64,000 bases of DNA from Acidobacteriaceae bacterium dw_441 (lineage in GTDB: Bacteria; Acidobacteriota; Terriglobia; Terriglobales; Acidobacteriaceae), in contig JAAVVA010000001.1 of assembly GCA_018449715.1 (NCBI GenBank), positions 310,001-374,000 of the forward strand, in the 5' to 3' direction. The notes under the pieces were generated by a model. It saw only the letters and a program-made list of their open reading frames with translations, ran no database searches and was not told the DNA's origin. The translations under genes and the position numbers were made by a program. Each line of letters opens with the position of its first letter. The stretch's first letter is position 1. Positions 18,595-27,556 of this stretch are shown piece by piece.

Positions 18595-19995
18595 TCAGGA
18601 CTTGTCCGTTTCCGTCTCGGGAGTATTGTCTCGTTTGACGAGCGTGCCGCTCTTCAGAGAGCGAAGAATCTTATAACGGCCTGTAACGATCTCGTCACCC
18701 TGCTTGAGGCCGTCGAGCACCTCGATGTCGGTGGCTCCGGTGACGCCGGTTTTTACAGGGACGAAGACGGCGCGAAGTTTTTTGCGCTCGTTGCGAAGGA
18801 CGTAGACGCCCTGCACGGTCTGGGCCTTGCTGGGGGGCGGGGCGGTGCTGGCCGCGACTCCGGTGGCTCCGGGCGTCTTGCCGTTATTGGCGGCGAGGGC
18901 CTTTTCCGTCTCCGGATTGCGCTGCACGAGCGCTTGAATGGGGACGGTGAGGGCGTCGGCGCGGTGCGCGGTGGTGATCTTGGCGGTGGTGGAGAGGCCG
19001 GGGCGAAGCTCGGGAGCGGGGGTGTCGAGGGTGACGACGACCTTGAAGTCCTTGGCCTCTTCAGTGCCGGTGGTGCTCTGGCTGGTGGCGAGTCCGGTGG
19101 TGCGGAGCAGGGCCTGATCGCCGACCTCGGTGACGTGACCTTTGAAGACGCGTCCGGGGAGGGCATCGACGGTGACGTCGACGGGCTGGTCCATCGCGAC
19201 GTTGACGATGTCGGTCTCGTCCACCTTGACCTCGGCGGTGATGACGGACATGTCGGCGAGGGTCATGAGGGTGGAGCCCTCGGCGTTCTGGATGCCGACG
19301 ACGACGGTTTCGCCCTCGCGGACGGGGACGTTGGTGACGAGGGCGTCGAAGGGGGCGCGGCTCTGGGTGAGTCCAAGGGAGTAGCTGTTGCCGCGCAAGG
19401 TAGCGACGGCCTGACTGACCTGACTGCGGGAGGAGGCGGTCTGGGCGATGGCCTGGTTGACGGCGGCCTTGCGCTGGGCCAGCGTGGCTACGCTGACGTC
19501 ATATGCGGCTTTTTTGGCGTCGTAGTCCTGCTTGGCGATGAGCTTTTCTTCGTAGAGGGCGCGGGCGCGCTCGTAGTCGAACTTCTTCTGCTCGAGGTCG
19601 GCCTGGGCCTGCTCGACGTTGGCCTCGGCAGTGCGCTCGGCGGCGACGTAGGAGTCGACGGTGGTCTTGGAGGAGGCGATGGTGGCGCGCTGGGCCTCGA
19701 CCGCGGAGGCGGGCTGCTCGCTTTCGACGGTGGCGACGAGCTGGCCGGCCTTCACGTGGTCGCCTTCCTTGACGTAAAGGTGGGTGATGCGACCGAAGGC
19801 GGTGGCTCCTACGTTGACGTAGGTCTTGGGCTTGATCTGGCCGGTACCGTTGACGATGGAGACGAGGTCCTGCCGCACGGCGTGGCCGGTGGCAACCTTG
19901 GTGACGGAACCCTGGCTGTGGAGGATACTGCCGATGACGATACCGGCGAGGACAAGGACGACGACCGCGATCAGGGCAATCTTTTTGAGGCTCAT
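18595..19995 (-). CDS. HlyD/MacA-type periplasmic membrane fusion protein
   Basis: A 466-residue periplasmic adaptor. One N-terminal membrane anchor ([21 protein letters not shown]) is followed by the lipoyl half-motif ([14 protein letters not shown] pattern), a long alpha-helical hairpin rich in Ala/Gln/Glu (about residues 90-180), the second lipoyl half and beta-barrel domains. It ends in a charged tail. In MacAB-like exporters it joins the inner-membrane pump to an outer-membrane channel. It is first in a minus-strand unit with the ATPase, and divergent from the GWxTD gene across a 305-base gap. Confidence 0.9.
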   Translation of the reverse strand: MSLKKIALIAVVVLVLAGIVIGSILHSQGSVTKVATGHAVRQDLVSIVNGTGQIKPKTYVNVGATAFGRITHLYVKEGDHVKAGQLVATVESEQPASAVEAQRATIASSKTTVDSYVAAERTAEANVEQAQADLEQKKFDYERARALYEEKLIAKQDYDAKKAAYDVSVATLAQRKAAVNQAIAQTASSRSQVSQAVATLRGNSYSLGLTQSRAPFDALVTNVPVREGETVVVGIQNAEGSTLMTLADMSVITAEVKVDETDIVNVAMDQPVDVTVDALPGRVFKGHVTEVGDQALLRTTGLATSQSTTGTEEAKDFKVVVTLDTPAPELRPGLSTTAKITTAHRADALTVPIQALVQRNPETEKALAANNGKTPGATGVAASTAPPPSKAQTVQGVYVLRNERKKLRAVFVPVKTGVTGATDIEVLDGLKQGDEIVTGRYKILRSLKSGTLVKRDNTPETETDKS

Positions 19996-20240
19996 CGCTG
20001 CTTTCTCTGCGTCTCTTCTCCGGTGGACCGGAAGGACGCTGTGTGATGGACGATCTGCTCAAGCTTCCCGGAGATACGGAGTTCGGAGGCTACGCGTTCC
20101 CGGTTCAATCAGGCCCTTCCGGCAGACCTTCTTCCGATTTCCCGCCCTCAGGGGCGAGACAAAACGGGGCAGGCGCCGTCTAAACGGAGTTATCCAATTG
20201 TGGTCCCGATGATATCAGGAGCAAAAGCTTGGTTCTACTC

Positions 20241-20269
20241 TTGTAAGAGGGAAAAACCGGCTCTACAAT
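20241..20269 (+). promoter_or_regulatory. Probable sigma-70-type promoter of the GWxTD gene
   Basis: TTGTAA at 20241-20246 and TACAAT at 20264-20269 are separated by exactly 17 bases, a good fit to the vegetative consensus (4/6 and 5/6). The inferred start of transcription is about 30 bases before ATG 20301. The rest of the 19996-20300 gap between divergent genes shows no other clear element. Confidence 0.5.
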
Positions 20270-20300
20270 AAAGGTTGGTATCAGGAGCGTTCCAAGCACT

Positions 20301-22016
20301 ATGAAGACCTCGCATTACCTGGTTCGTGGTACGGCCTTCCTCTCGCTTATGTTTGGGGCTTGGACCCTGCCTTTGCACGCGCAGAACGATGTGAAGCAGA
20401 ACGCCCCGATCGAGGAGAAGCCCGATCCTCTGAAGCGCCAGCCCACCGACAAGGAAAAGTTCGCCCAGCAGAAGGCGCTGCGGCAGGAGCTCAAGGGCGT
20501 CTACAAGAGGTGGCTGGACGAGGACGTGCGCTGGATCATCACCGATCAGGAGATGCAGGCCTTTAAGAGCCTTGCCAACGATGAGGAGCGCGATACCTTC
20601 ATCGAAAACTTCTGGCTGCGCCGCAACCCGAACCCGGATTCTCCTGATAACGAGTACCGCGACGAGCACTACCGCCGTATCGCCTACGCGAACGAGCACT
20701 ATGCCGCCGGTAAGCCAGGATGGAAGACCGATCGCGGTCATATCTATATTGCTTACGGAAAGCCGGACTCGATCGAGTCGCACCCGAGCGGCGGTAACTA
20801 CGAGCGCCCGATGGATGAGGGCGGCGGAAATACCTCGACGTATCCCTTTGAGACGTGGCACTACCGCTATCTGCAGGGCATTGGCGACAACATCGACATC
20901 GAGTTTGTCGATACCTGCATGTGCGGCGACTACCACATGACGATTGACCGCTCGGAGAAGGACGCTCTGAAGTACGTCCCCGGCGCGGGCGCGACCCTGT
21001 ACGAGCAGATGGGACAGGCTTCGAAGACGGACCGCTTCTCCGGCGGTGGACTGGAGCAGCTTGGTACCGGTCCGATGTCGTCGATGAACCAGAGCAAGCA
21101 GTTCGACCGCCTGAATCAGTACGCGAAGCTGATGGCGGCTCCCGAGATCAAGTTCAAGGATCTTGAGGCGTACATGGTCAGCTCGAAGATTCTGACTGGC
21201 CCTCCGTTCCTCTTCGACGTTCGCACCGACTATGTGAAGGTGACCAACGATACGATCCTGGTGCCCATCACGCTTCAGATTCGCAACAAGGACATTACCT
21301 TCCAGAATAAGGATGGGGTTGCGACGGGAGTTGTGAACATTCTGGGCCGCGTTTCGAATCTGAATCACCGCATCATCCAGCCCTTCGAGGACACGGTGAC
21401 GGTGCAGGTTCCGAGCGAGCTTCTGGGACGCACGCAGAACAATGCTTCAGTATATTGGAAGTCGATCCCGCTGCGTCCGGGCCTGTACAAGGTCGATATC
21501 GTCATCAAGGACGTGAACAACCCAGACCACATCGGGCGGTGGCAGCGCAGCATCAATGTTCCGAAGTATGACGACGATCGTCTTGCAGCTTCGTCGCTGA
21601 TTCTGGCCGACCAGATGGAGCGCGTGCCGTCGAAGGATATCGGCGCGGGCAACTTCGTAATCGGAAATACGAGGATTCGTCCTCGCGTCTCTACGGGCGG
21701 AGCTACGCCGGTGACCTTCCACCGCGACCAGAGCCTGAACTTCTGGATGCAGGTGTATAACCTTGGCATCGACGAGAAGAGCAAGCAGAACGGGGCCAAG
21801 ATTGAGTATCAGGTCACGAATCTGGCGAACAACCAGATGATCCTCCAGAGCGAGGAGTTGACCTCGAAGACGAATCCGAATGCGGACCAGGTGACGCTGG
21901 AGCGGTCGATGCCGCTGGCCAGCCTGGAGCCGGGCAAGTACCAGATCACCATCAAAGTCGATGATGGGATTACGAAGCAGCAGATCGCAGAATCTGCGCC
22001 GTTTGTAGTGGATTGA
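20301..22016 (+). CDS. GWxTD domain-containing exported protein
   Basis: A 571-residue protein with a Sec signal peptide (YLVRGTAFLSLMFGAWTLPLHAQ). The N-terminal third contains the region that names the family: YRRIAYANEHYAAGKPGWKTDRGHIYI, with Gly-Trp-x-Thr-Asp. A conserved DEERDTFIENFW stretch precedes it. The C-terminal half is predicted beta-rich, with strand repeats resembling Ig-like domains. GWxTD proteins occur mainly in Acidobacteriota and related phyla, and their function is unknown. It is codirectional with the next gene and probably an envelope protein. Confidence 0.85.
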   Translation: MKTSHYLVRGTAFLSLMFGAWTLPLHAQNDVKQNAPIEEKPDPLKRQPTDKEKFAQQKALRQELKGVYKRWLDEDVRWIITDQEMQAFKSLANDEERDTFIENFWLRRNPNPDSPDNEYRDEHYRRIAYANEHYAAGKPGWKTDRGHIYIAYGKPDSIESHPSGGNYERPMDEGGGNTSTYPFETWHYRYLQGIGDNIDIEFVDTCMCGDYHMTIDRSEKDALKYVPGAGATLYEQMGQASKTDRFSGGGLEQLGTGPMSSMNQSKQFDRLNQYAKLMAAPEIKFKDLEAYMVSSKILTGPPFLFDVRTDYVKVTNDTILVPITLQIRNKDITFQNKDGVATGVVNILGRVSNLNHRIIQPFEDTVTVQVPSELLGRTQNNASVYWKSIPLRPGLYKVDIVIKDVNNPDHIGRWQRSINVPKYDDDRLAASSLILADQMERVPSKDIGAGNFVIGNTRIRPRVSTGGATPVTFHRDQSLNFWMQVYNLGIDEKSKQNGAKIEYQVTNLANNQMILQSEELTSKTNPNADQVTLERSMPLASLEPGKYQITIKVDDGITKQQIAESAPFVVD

Positions 22017-22160
22017 TTTTGGAGGGTAGGCCAGGAGGCGATACGTTCATGCGGACAGCAGATGCTATGAACGGTCCCCGGCGCGACATTAAACGCGATT
22101 TCTCTATTTTTGCGGACGCGTATCTTTTGAAGCTGCCGTAGACGCCCAGGTGCCAGAACC

Positions 22161-23897
22161 GTGCAACGAGCCCGAGTGAAGATCGCGATCCTGACAGTCA
22201 TCGTGCTGACGGTATCGGTGCGTGGATGGGCCGCTCCTCCGGCGGCTGTCTCGGGAGTGGTGCGCGATGCACAGGGAATAGCCCAGATGGGCGCGCTGGT
22301 GCAGGTGACGGGGCCGGGTTCGACAACGATCGGTACTGCATTTACCGATCTTCACGGGCGCTACCTGATCTCGAATCTTCTTCCTGGAAAATATGAGGTC
22401 CGCGCTTCGGCGGCGTTGTTTGTCCCGGCGCTCAAGAGCAACCTGCAGCTTCGTTCGGGGATGCGCTCGATCGTGAACCTGACGATGAGTGCGATCTTCG
22501 ACACGGCGGCGTGGCTGCCTGCGGAGCGGCGCAAGGCTGATGAGCCGCAGGATGACTGGAGCTGGACGCTGCGGTCGGTGGCGAACAAGCCGATCCTGCG
22601 GGTGTTCGATGAGAACGGCGATGTGGTGATGGTGTCGTCGAGCGCGTCGGAGCAGGCAAAGCCCGCGGACAAGGCGAGGGCCGGGGTTTCATCGGGAGAT
22701 GGTAGCTTCGGGAACGGCGGGATTCACAACATCTTTGAAGTAGATCGCGCGATGCCGGACGGCTCGGATGTGAAGCTGAGGGCGGACCTGGGGGCGCAGA
22801 CTGGACCCTCTTTGCGGGCTCCTTCGACCTCGGTGCAGGTAGGGTATCAGCGGCGGTTCGGGTTTGCGGGCGAGGGGCGCATGGTGATGAGCCTGCAGTC
22901 GCACCCGGAGCTGGTGGGGACAAACGGCGTTGCGGGGCTGGATGCGGTGCAGCTTTCTTCGTCGGAGAAGACGCAGCTTGGGGACGCGGTCGATCTTGAG
23001 GTCGGTGGCACGGTATACGTAGTGCGCAACGCGGATTACGCGATGGCGTCGCGTCCGTTCCTGAAGATTACGGCGCACCCGACGTCGAACTGGAATGTGG
23101 GCTACCGCATGGCGACCTCGCGTGATCTGCAATCCCATGGCGGGTTGGATGCGGTGGAGTTGGAGCTTCCCGTCGGTGTGATGGAGCAGGGACGGATGCG
23201 GACGGAGAGCGGTCTGCACCAGGAGGTTTCGCTCGGACGCAAGGCTGGCAAGGGGCTGGTACAGGTTTCGTACTACAACGACAACGTGCGGCGCATGATG
23301 CTGGCGGGCAGCGGTGAACTGGCGATGGGTGATATGACCGCTGCTGCTGCGCCCGGTTCGATGGCGAATGGCGTGGTTGCCGATACGGCGACGGACACGT
23401 TCCGGCTGCTGGGGGCGGGGTACAAGTCGCAGGGGATTAGCCTGCTGATGACGGAGCCGATTACTCCGGGGCTTTGGGTCGCGGTGGAGTACAGCACGGG
23501 CAATGCGCTGGCTGCACCTGAGGGGAAAGAGCCGATGCACTTGGTGTCGGCTTCGTCGGAGCTGAAGCCGAAGGCGGGGCAGTCGGCTACGGTGGCCCTG
23601 AAGGGGCGGGTCATCCACAGCCAGACGCAGGTAAGGGCTTCGTATCGCTGGCAGCCTGAGGAGATGGTGACCGCCGTGAATCCGTATGCCGCGTTCAGCG
23701 ACCAGGCTTATCTGAGCTTCCTGATTCGTCAGCCGATTCGCTTGGGAAGGGTGCTGCCGAATGGGCTTGAGGCCACGGTGGACATCACAAACCTGCTGGA
23801 GCAGGGGTATAGGCCGGTGCTTTCGAAGGATGGACGGACGCTGTATCTGACGCAGACTCCGCGGATGATTCAGGCGGGGTTGGCGTTTAACTTCTAA
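22161..23897 (+). CDS. Outer-membrane-type protein with carboxypeptidase-regulatory-like N-terminus
   Basis: 578 residues. A signal peptide (VKIAILTVIVLTVSVRGWAAP) is followed by a CarboxypepD_reg-like beta-sandwich at about residues 25-105 (SGVVRDAQGIAQMGALVQVTGPG...YLISNLLPGKYEVRASA). The remaining ~450 residues are predicted beta-strand-rich and end in Phe-Asn-Phe, as outer-membrane barrels often do. It resembles the TonB-dependent or 'carboxypeptidase regulatory-like' proteins abundant in acidobacteria, but has no plug domain. The start is uncertain: GTG 22161 or GTG 22176, with neither having a strong ribosome site. It probably pairs with the GWxTD gene (144-base gap). Confidence 0.75.
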   Translation: MQRARVKIAILTVIVLTVSVRGWAAPPAAVSGVVRDAQGIAQMGALVQVTGPGSTTIGTAFTDLHGRYLISNLLPGKYEVRASAALFVPALKSNLQLRSGMRSIVNLTMSAIFDTAAWLPAERRKADEPQDDWSWTLRSVANKPILRVFDENGDVVMVSSSASEQAKPADKARAGVSSGDGSFGNGGIHNIFEVDRAMPDGSDVKLRADLGAQTGPSLRAPSTSVQVGYQRRFGFAGEGRMVMSLQSHPELVGTNGVAGLDAVQLSSSEKTQLGDAVDLEVGGTVYVVRNADYAMASRPFLKITAHPTSNWNVGYRMATSRDLQSHGGLDAVELELPVGVMEQGRMRTESGLHQEVSLGRKAGKGLVQVSYYNDNVRRMMLAGSGELAMGDMTAAAAPGSMANGVVADTATDTFRLLGAGYKSQGISLLMTEPITPGLWVAVEYSTGNALAAPEGKEPMHLVSASSELKPKAGQSATVALKGRVIHSQTQVRASYRWQPEEMVTAVNPYAAFSDQAYLSFLIRQPIRLGRVLPNGLEATVDITNLLEQGYRPVLSKDGRTLYLTQTPRMIQAGLAFNF

Positions 23898-23916
23898 AAG
23901 TTAATGGATATGGGAG

Positions 23917-23945
23917 GCTCGGACTTTGTCCGGGCTTTTTTGTTT
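23917..23945 (+). terminator. Intrinsic terminator
   Basis: Stem GCTCGGAC (23917-23924) with GTCCGGGC (23928-23935), one G-U pair, loop TTT, then TTTTTTGTTTTG. It sits 20 bases after the previous stop and insulates the riboswitch-controlled gene that follows. Confidence 0.85.
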
Positions 23946-23982
23946 TGTGGAGGTTTTCAATCCTCCTGTACCATTTACTTAT

Positions 23983-24091
23983 CAACCTGAGGTGGCTAGG
24001 GTTCCGCCGTATCGAACGGGTCCGGACCAAGCGTCACAGCAGCCGCAAGTCGGCTGGCACCCGAGGCATAAAAGGCTAGAGGGGGTGGTTG
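23983..24091 (+). promoter_or_regulatory. ykkC-class (guanidine-I-like) riboswitch aptamer
   Basis: The 5' part reads GCTAGGGTTCCG (23995-24006), the hallmark of the ykkC family. It is followed by GGTCCGGACCAAGCG (24019-24033), matching the GGUCCGAG region. A stem-loop follows (CAGCCGCAAGTCGGCTG), then CACCCGAGGCATAAAAGGCTAGAGG (24058-24082 region), matching the AUAAAAG-containing 3' core. CAACC (23983-23987) and GGTTG (24087-24091) can form the closing stem P1. Family members sense guanidine or, in variant subtypes, ppGpp, PRPP or nucleoside diphosphates. The downstream gene is a small-molecule transporter, which favours guanidine. The subtype cannot be decided by eye. Confidence 0.75.
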
Positions 24092-24124
24092 TAAGGCCGT
24101 AGGTGTGCCTTACCTCAACTCTAG
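24076..24124 (+). promoter_or_regulatory. Riboswitch expression platform (alternative stem)
   Basis: CTAGAG (24076-24081), part of the conserved 3' aptamer core, is exactly complementary to CTCTAG (24119-24124), just upstream of the start codon. Between them GTAAGGC (24091-24097) pairs with GCCTTAC (24107-24113). When the aptamer folds, CTAGAG is engaged there and the region before ATG 24137 is free. Without ligand it would be paired. This suggests ligand-activated translation. There is no T tract, so transcription termination is unlikely. Confidence 0.5.
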
Positions 24125-24136
24125 AGATGACTTTTG

Positions 24137-24970
24137 ATGCACGGTTATGCCATCACCCTGGTTCTTCTTTCCGCCATTCTCCACGCTACCTGGAACGCAC
24201 AGCTCAAAGGTCACAGCGACCGCTCGCAGTTTATGGCGAATATGTCCCTATCAATGGGTGCGCTGGCCTTGATCTGCGTTCCCTTTGTTCCGTTGCCATC
24301 TTCCTCTGCGTGGGGGTGCATTTTGCTTTCCGCGGTCCTGCATGTTGCTTACAACCTTCTACTGTTGCAGAACTACCGCCTGAGCGATTTCAGCAGTGCC
24401 TACCCAATCGCTCGCGGAATATCTCCACCGCTGGTGACCTTTGGAGCATTCCTTCTGATGCGGCAGTGGCCCAATACTTTTGCCATTCTCGGTGTCACGA
24501 TGATCTCCGCCGGGATCGTGTTTCTTGCAACAGGAAAAACTAAGGCAGGAACTCATGCCACTCTCTCTGCTCTGGCGACTGGGGCAATCATTGCGGCATA
24601 CACCGTGACCGACGGCATGGGAATTCAGAGGTCCCGGAACACGTTTTCCTACACGGCGTGGGTTTTTGCCAGCTATCTCTTGATGCCTGTTGTGCTACTG
24701 CTGCTGCGGACCCCGGTTCGCCTGGTGAGTGCCCGTGGCTTACCGCGTGCGGCAGGAGCGGGCGTGTTCTCGCTGGCAGCCTACACGCTGGTCTTGTGGG
24801 CTACGCGCTACGTCGATATTGGTATCGTCTCGGCGCTTCGTGAGACGAGTGTGCTTTGGGCGATCCTTCTTGGATGTCTGTTTCTCGGGGAAAGCTTCTC
24901 ATGGCGAAGAGCGGCGTCGGCGTCGATCATTTGCCTGGGGATCGCTCTTCTGGTCTTTAAAGCGAAGTGA
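24137..24970 (+). CDS. EamA (DMT superfamily) transporter
   Basis: A 277-residue inner-membrane protein with ten predicted helices in two EamA repeats (first around residues 5-130, second 145-275). The first half ends QNYRLSDFSSAYPIARGISP and the second carries RYVDIGIVSALRETSVLWA, the paired motifs of the family. The gene sits directly behind a ykkC-type riboswitch, so it plausibly exports guanidine or a related nitrogenous compound. Most verified guanidine carriers are SMR proteins, which makes an EamA carrier noteworthy. The start is ATG 24137, with TTG 24134 directly before it. No strong Shine-Dalgarno is visible, which fits control by the alternative stem. It converges with the next permease. 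Confidence 0.88.
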   Translation: MHGYAITLVLLSAILHATWNAQLKGHSDRSQFMANMSLSMGALALICVPFVPLPSSSAWGCILLSAVLHVAYNLLLLQNYRLSDFSSAYPIARGISPPLVTFGAFLLMRQWPNTFAILGVTMISAGIVFLATGKTKAGTHATLSALATGAIIAAYTVTDGMGIQRSRNTFSYTAWVFASYLLMPVVLLLLRTPVRLVSARGLPRAAGAGVFSLAAYTLVLWATRYVDIGIVSALRETSVLWAILLGCLFLGESFSWRRAASASIICLGIALLVFKAK

Positions 24971-24996
24971 TCTATTGCTGACGGGGTTGAAAGAGC

Positions 24997-26424
24997 CTAG
25001 TCGAACTCCGGGGTAGCGGCGTTGGGGTTGAGGCGGCGCATGAGATAGAAGAGGGCGAGTCCGAAGAGAACCCAGAGGACTCCCAGAAGCTGGGCGGAGT
25101 GGTTAAGGTTGAGCCAGATGAAGGCGCTTACCAGAAGACCGAGTAAGGGCGCGAGGGTTGCGAGAGGCACCTTTTCTTTGGAGCGGAAGCGGTAGTGGAT
25201 GAGGGCGGCGGCGTTGACTCCCATGAAGGCGATGAAGGCTCCGAAGTTGAGCAGCTCGGCTCCGCGCTCGTAGTTGAGAAGGAAGGCCCCGATGAGGGCG
25301 CAGACGCCGACGAGGATCACGTTGTTGCGGGGGATGCCGGTTCCGGTGTCGATGGCGGAGAAGAAGCGGCGGGGGAGTGAGCCTCCCTTGCCCATGCCGT
25401 AGAGGAGACGGGCGGCGCCGAACTGCGCGGCCATGCCGGAGCCGAGGTTCGCGATGAGAAGCGTCGCGTTGAGGAGGTGGAAGAGGAAGCGTCCGCCGAG
25501 GCGCTCGGCAACTTGGACGTAGGCAGTATCGACGATGGCGGAAGGGAAGGGGGTGCGTGCGGGCCAGGCGAGCTGTGCGACGTAGACCTCGACTGCGGAG
25601 AGGATGCCGATGACGAGGCAGGTGAGGACTGTCGCCAGCATGATGTTGCGCTGGGGGTTTTCGACCTCTTCGCTCATGGTGGAGATGCCGTCGAAGCCGA
25701 TGTAGGTGAGGACGGCGATGGAGGTTCCTCGGAAGAGACGCGAGGGGGAGAAGGTGGCGGGGTCGTAGAAGGGGAGGAGCCATTCACCGCCGACAGGGCG
25801 GGCCACGAAGGCGAGGTAGCGGACGGCATAGGCCAGTACGACCGCGACGACGAGGCTCATGCCGATGGCGAGGATGCTGTTGACGCGGCCGGAGGTGCGG
25901 ACTCCGCGAAGATTGAGCAGGGTGAAGACGACGGCGAAGGAGATGGCCCAGGCGGCGTAGGGGATCTGTGGGAGAATGTTGCGGGCCGCGGCGCTGCACC
26001 AGATGACGCAGATGATGGGGTTCAGGAGATAGTCCATTAACATGGACCAGCCGACGACGTAGCCGAGCAGGGGATGAAGCTCGCGGCCAACGTAGGTGTA
26101 GGCCGAACCGGCGCTGGGATAGACGCGGGCCATGCGGCCATAGCTGATGGCGGTGAAGAGCATGGCCACCATCGCGATGAGGATAGTGGAGACGACGTGG
26201 CCTCCGGCGACGTTGCTGACCACGCCGTAGATGCCCATCGGGGCCGTGGGCTGGATGATGACGATGCCGTAGACGACGAGATGCCAGAGCTTCAATGTCC
26301 GGCGGAGACTGGCTTCGGGGGCTTGCGTGGTGGGGGTGTTCAGGGCAGTGCCTTCCGTGCGTGAGGTGCTGATCTTTTGACTATATTCGGTCGGCGCATG
26401 GGAGGGAATGGTTTCTCTGCGCAC
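24997..26424 (-). CDS. APC-family amino acid permease
   Basis: About 475 residues with some 12 membrane helices after a polar N-terminus. VVYGIVIIQPTAPMGIYGVVS and YGRMARVYPSAGSAYTYVG are the APC consensus around helices 1-2, and FDGISTMSEEVENPQRN is the conserved cytoplasmic loop. It is closest in style to the putrescine/amino acid importers of the family, but substrate is not determinable. The start is uncertain: GTG 26424 gives the longest frame, and a shorter start within the first 30 residues is possible. It lies downstream of the PRISE-like reductase gene on the same strand (38 bases). Confidence 0.85.
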   Translation of the reverse strand: MRRETIPSHAPTEYSQKISTSRTEGTALNTPTTQAPEASLRRTLKLWHLVVYGIVIIQPTAPMGIYGVVSNVAGGHVVSTILIAMVAMLFTAISYGRMARVYPSAGSAYTYVGRELHPLLGYVVGWSMLMDYLLNPIICVIWCSAAARNILPQIPYAAWAISFAVVFTLLNLRGVRTSGRVNSILAIGMSLVVAVVLAYAVRYLAFVARPVGGEWLLPFYDPATFSPSRLFRGTSIAVLTYIGFDGISTMSEEVENPQRNIMLATVLTCLVIGILSAVEVYVAQLAWPARTPFPSAIVDTAYVQVAERLGGRFLFHLLNATLLIANLGSGMAAQFGAARLLYGMGKGGSLPRRFFSAIDTGTGIPRNNVILVGVCALIGAFLLNYERGAELLNFGAFIAFMGVNAAALIHYRFRSKEKVPLATLAPLLGLLVSAFIWLNLNHSAQLLGVLWVLFGLALFYLMRRLNPNAATPEFD

Positions 26425-26462
26425 CCCCTTTCGTGGGGCGCGCAGAGTGTAGCGGAAGGCTG

Positions 26463-27518
26463 CTAGGGGATGATGCGCTCGCGGCGCAGCTCGTCGAAGA
26501 ACTGCTGGAACATCTCCTCGGTGTCGATGCAGTCGTGGAAGCCGGCGCGGCGGGCCTTGATGGTGGTGGTGATGTTGTCGTAGTCGAGGCGGAAGATGGC
26601 GTCGGCAAAGAGCCAGGAGGAGACCTGCTCGAGGGTGTAGGGCTGCAGGTTGTGCTTCTGGACGATGGTGCTCCAGAGCCCCTGCTTGTCGGCCATGTAG
26701 ACGGAGAGGGGCATGGAGACGGGTGGCGCGATCTCAAGGTCGAACATCTTGGCGAGGCGCGGCCAGAGATGCTCCCAGCGGAAGTAATCGCCGTTGGTGA
26801 TGTTGAAGATCTCGTTGCGGGCGGCTTCGCTTTGCCCGGACCAGACGGTGGCCTTGGCCAGGATGTCGGCGGAGGTGACCTGGTAGAGAGCGCGGTAGGC
26901 TCCTTCGGTTCCGGGAAAGCGGAAGGGAAGGCCAAGCTCCTTGCAGATGGTCGCGTAGACGGCGATGGACATGCCGAGGTTCATCGGGTTGCTGAGGCCG
27001 AAGCCGAGCGTGCCTTCTGGGCGAAGGGCGGTCCAGTTCCAGCGCTTGCCCTGCTGGCGTTCGCGGAGAAAATCTTCCTGCGCGTAGTAGAAGTTCGGGG
27101 GAAGAAGGCGCGGGTCGTCTTCGCGGGCGGGAGTTTTGAAGGGGCCGAGGTCGGCTCCATAGGCTTTGCCTCCCTGGTAGAAGGCGATGTGTTCGAGCGT
27201 GGAGGAGTTTGCTTCGAGGATGTCGATGAGATTGCGCAGGATGGCGACGTTGACATTGACGTGCTCGACCGGTGTGGGCTGCCAGAGGTAGGCTCCGAAG
27301 ACGACGTGGGTTACGTCACGGATGTCTTTGAGCGCTTCGGCGAGCGCTGCGCGGTCGAGGAGGTCGGCGGTGATGGGAGTGATTCCCTCGGGCAGAGGAG
27401 CGGAGCGTCTCGACAGGCCGTAGACCTTTGTGCCGGGAATGGCGGCCCAGGACTGTGCTGCGGCCCTGCCGCTGACTCCGTGGACGCCGGTGATTAGAAC
27501 TACTTTTGATGACGACAT
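26463..27518 (-). CDS. PRISE-like extended SDR (progesterone 5-beta-reductase/iridoid-synthase type)
   Basis: A 351-residue extended short-chain reductase. The N-terminal motif VVLITGVHGVSGRAAAQ is the NADPH Rossmann loop, SRRS after beta-2 favours NADP, and NFYYAQEDFL contains the family's Tyr-centred catalytic motif. The C-terminal part has the aromatic and hydrophobic pocket usual for 1,4-enone reductases. Family enzymes reduce activated C=C bonds of small enones. The substrate here is unknown. It is second in a two-gene unit behind a NAD-dependent epimerase-like gene (38-base gap), divergent from a TetR repressor gene that probably controls both. Confidence 0.82.
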   Translation of the reverse strand: MSSSKVVLITGVHGVSGRAAAQSWAAIPGTKVYGLSRRSAPLPEGITPITADLLDRAALAEALKDIRDVTHVVFGAYLWQPTPVEHVNVNVAILRNLIDILEANSSTLEHIAFYQGGKAYGADLGPFKTPAREDDPRLLPPNFYYAQEDFLRERQQGKRWNWTALRPEGTLGFGLSNPMNLGMSIAVYATICKELGLPFRFPGTEGAYRALYQVTSADILAKATVWSGQSEAARNEIFNITNGDYFRWEHLWPRLAKMFDLEIAPPVSMPLSVYMADKQGLWSTIVQKHNLQPYTLEQVSSWLFADAIFRLDYDNITTTIKARRAGFHDCIDTEEMFQQFFDELRRERIIP

Positions 27519-27556
27519 TGCGTTCTCCTTGGAGCGATTGCGTTGCGTGCGCGTGT

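Noticed and set aside
24091..24113. Intrinsic terminator behind the riboswitch
   Set aside because: The hairpin is not followed by a T tract, and the alternative stem reaches the start codon region, so translational control is more likely.
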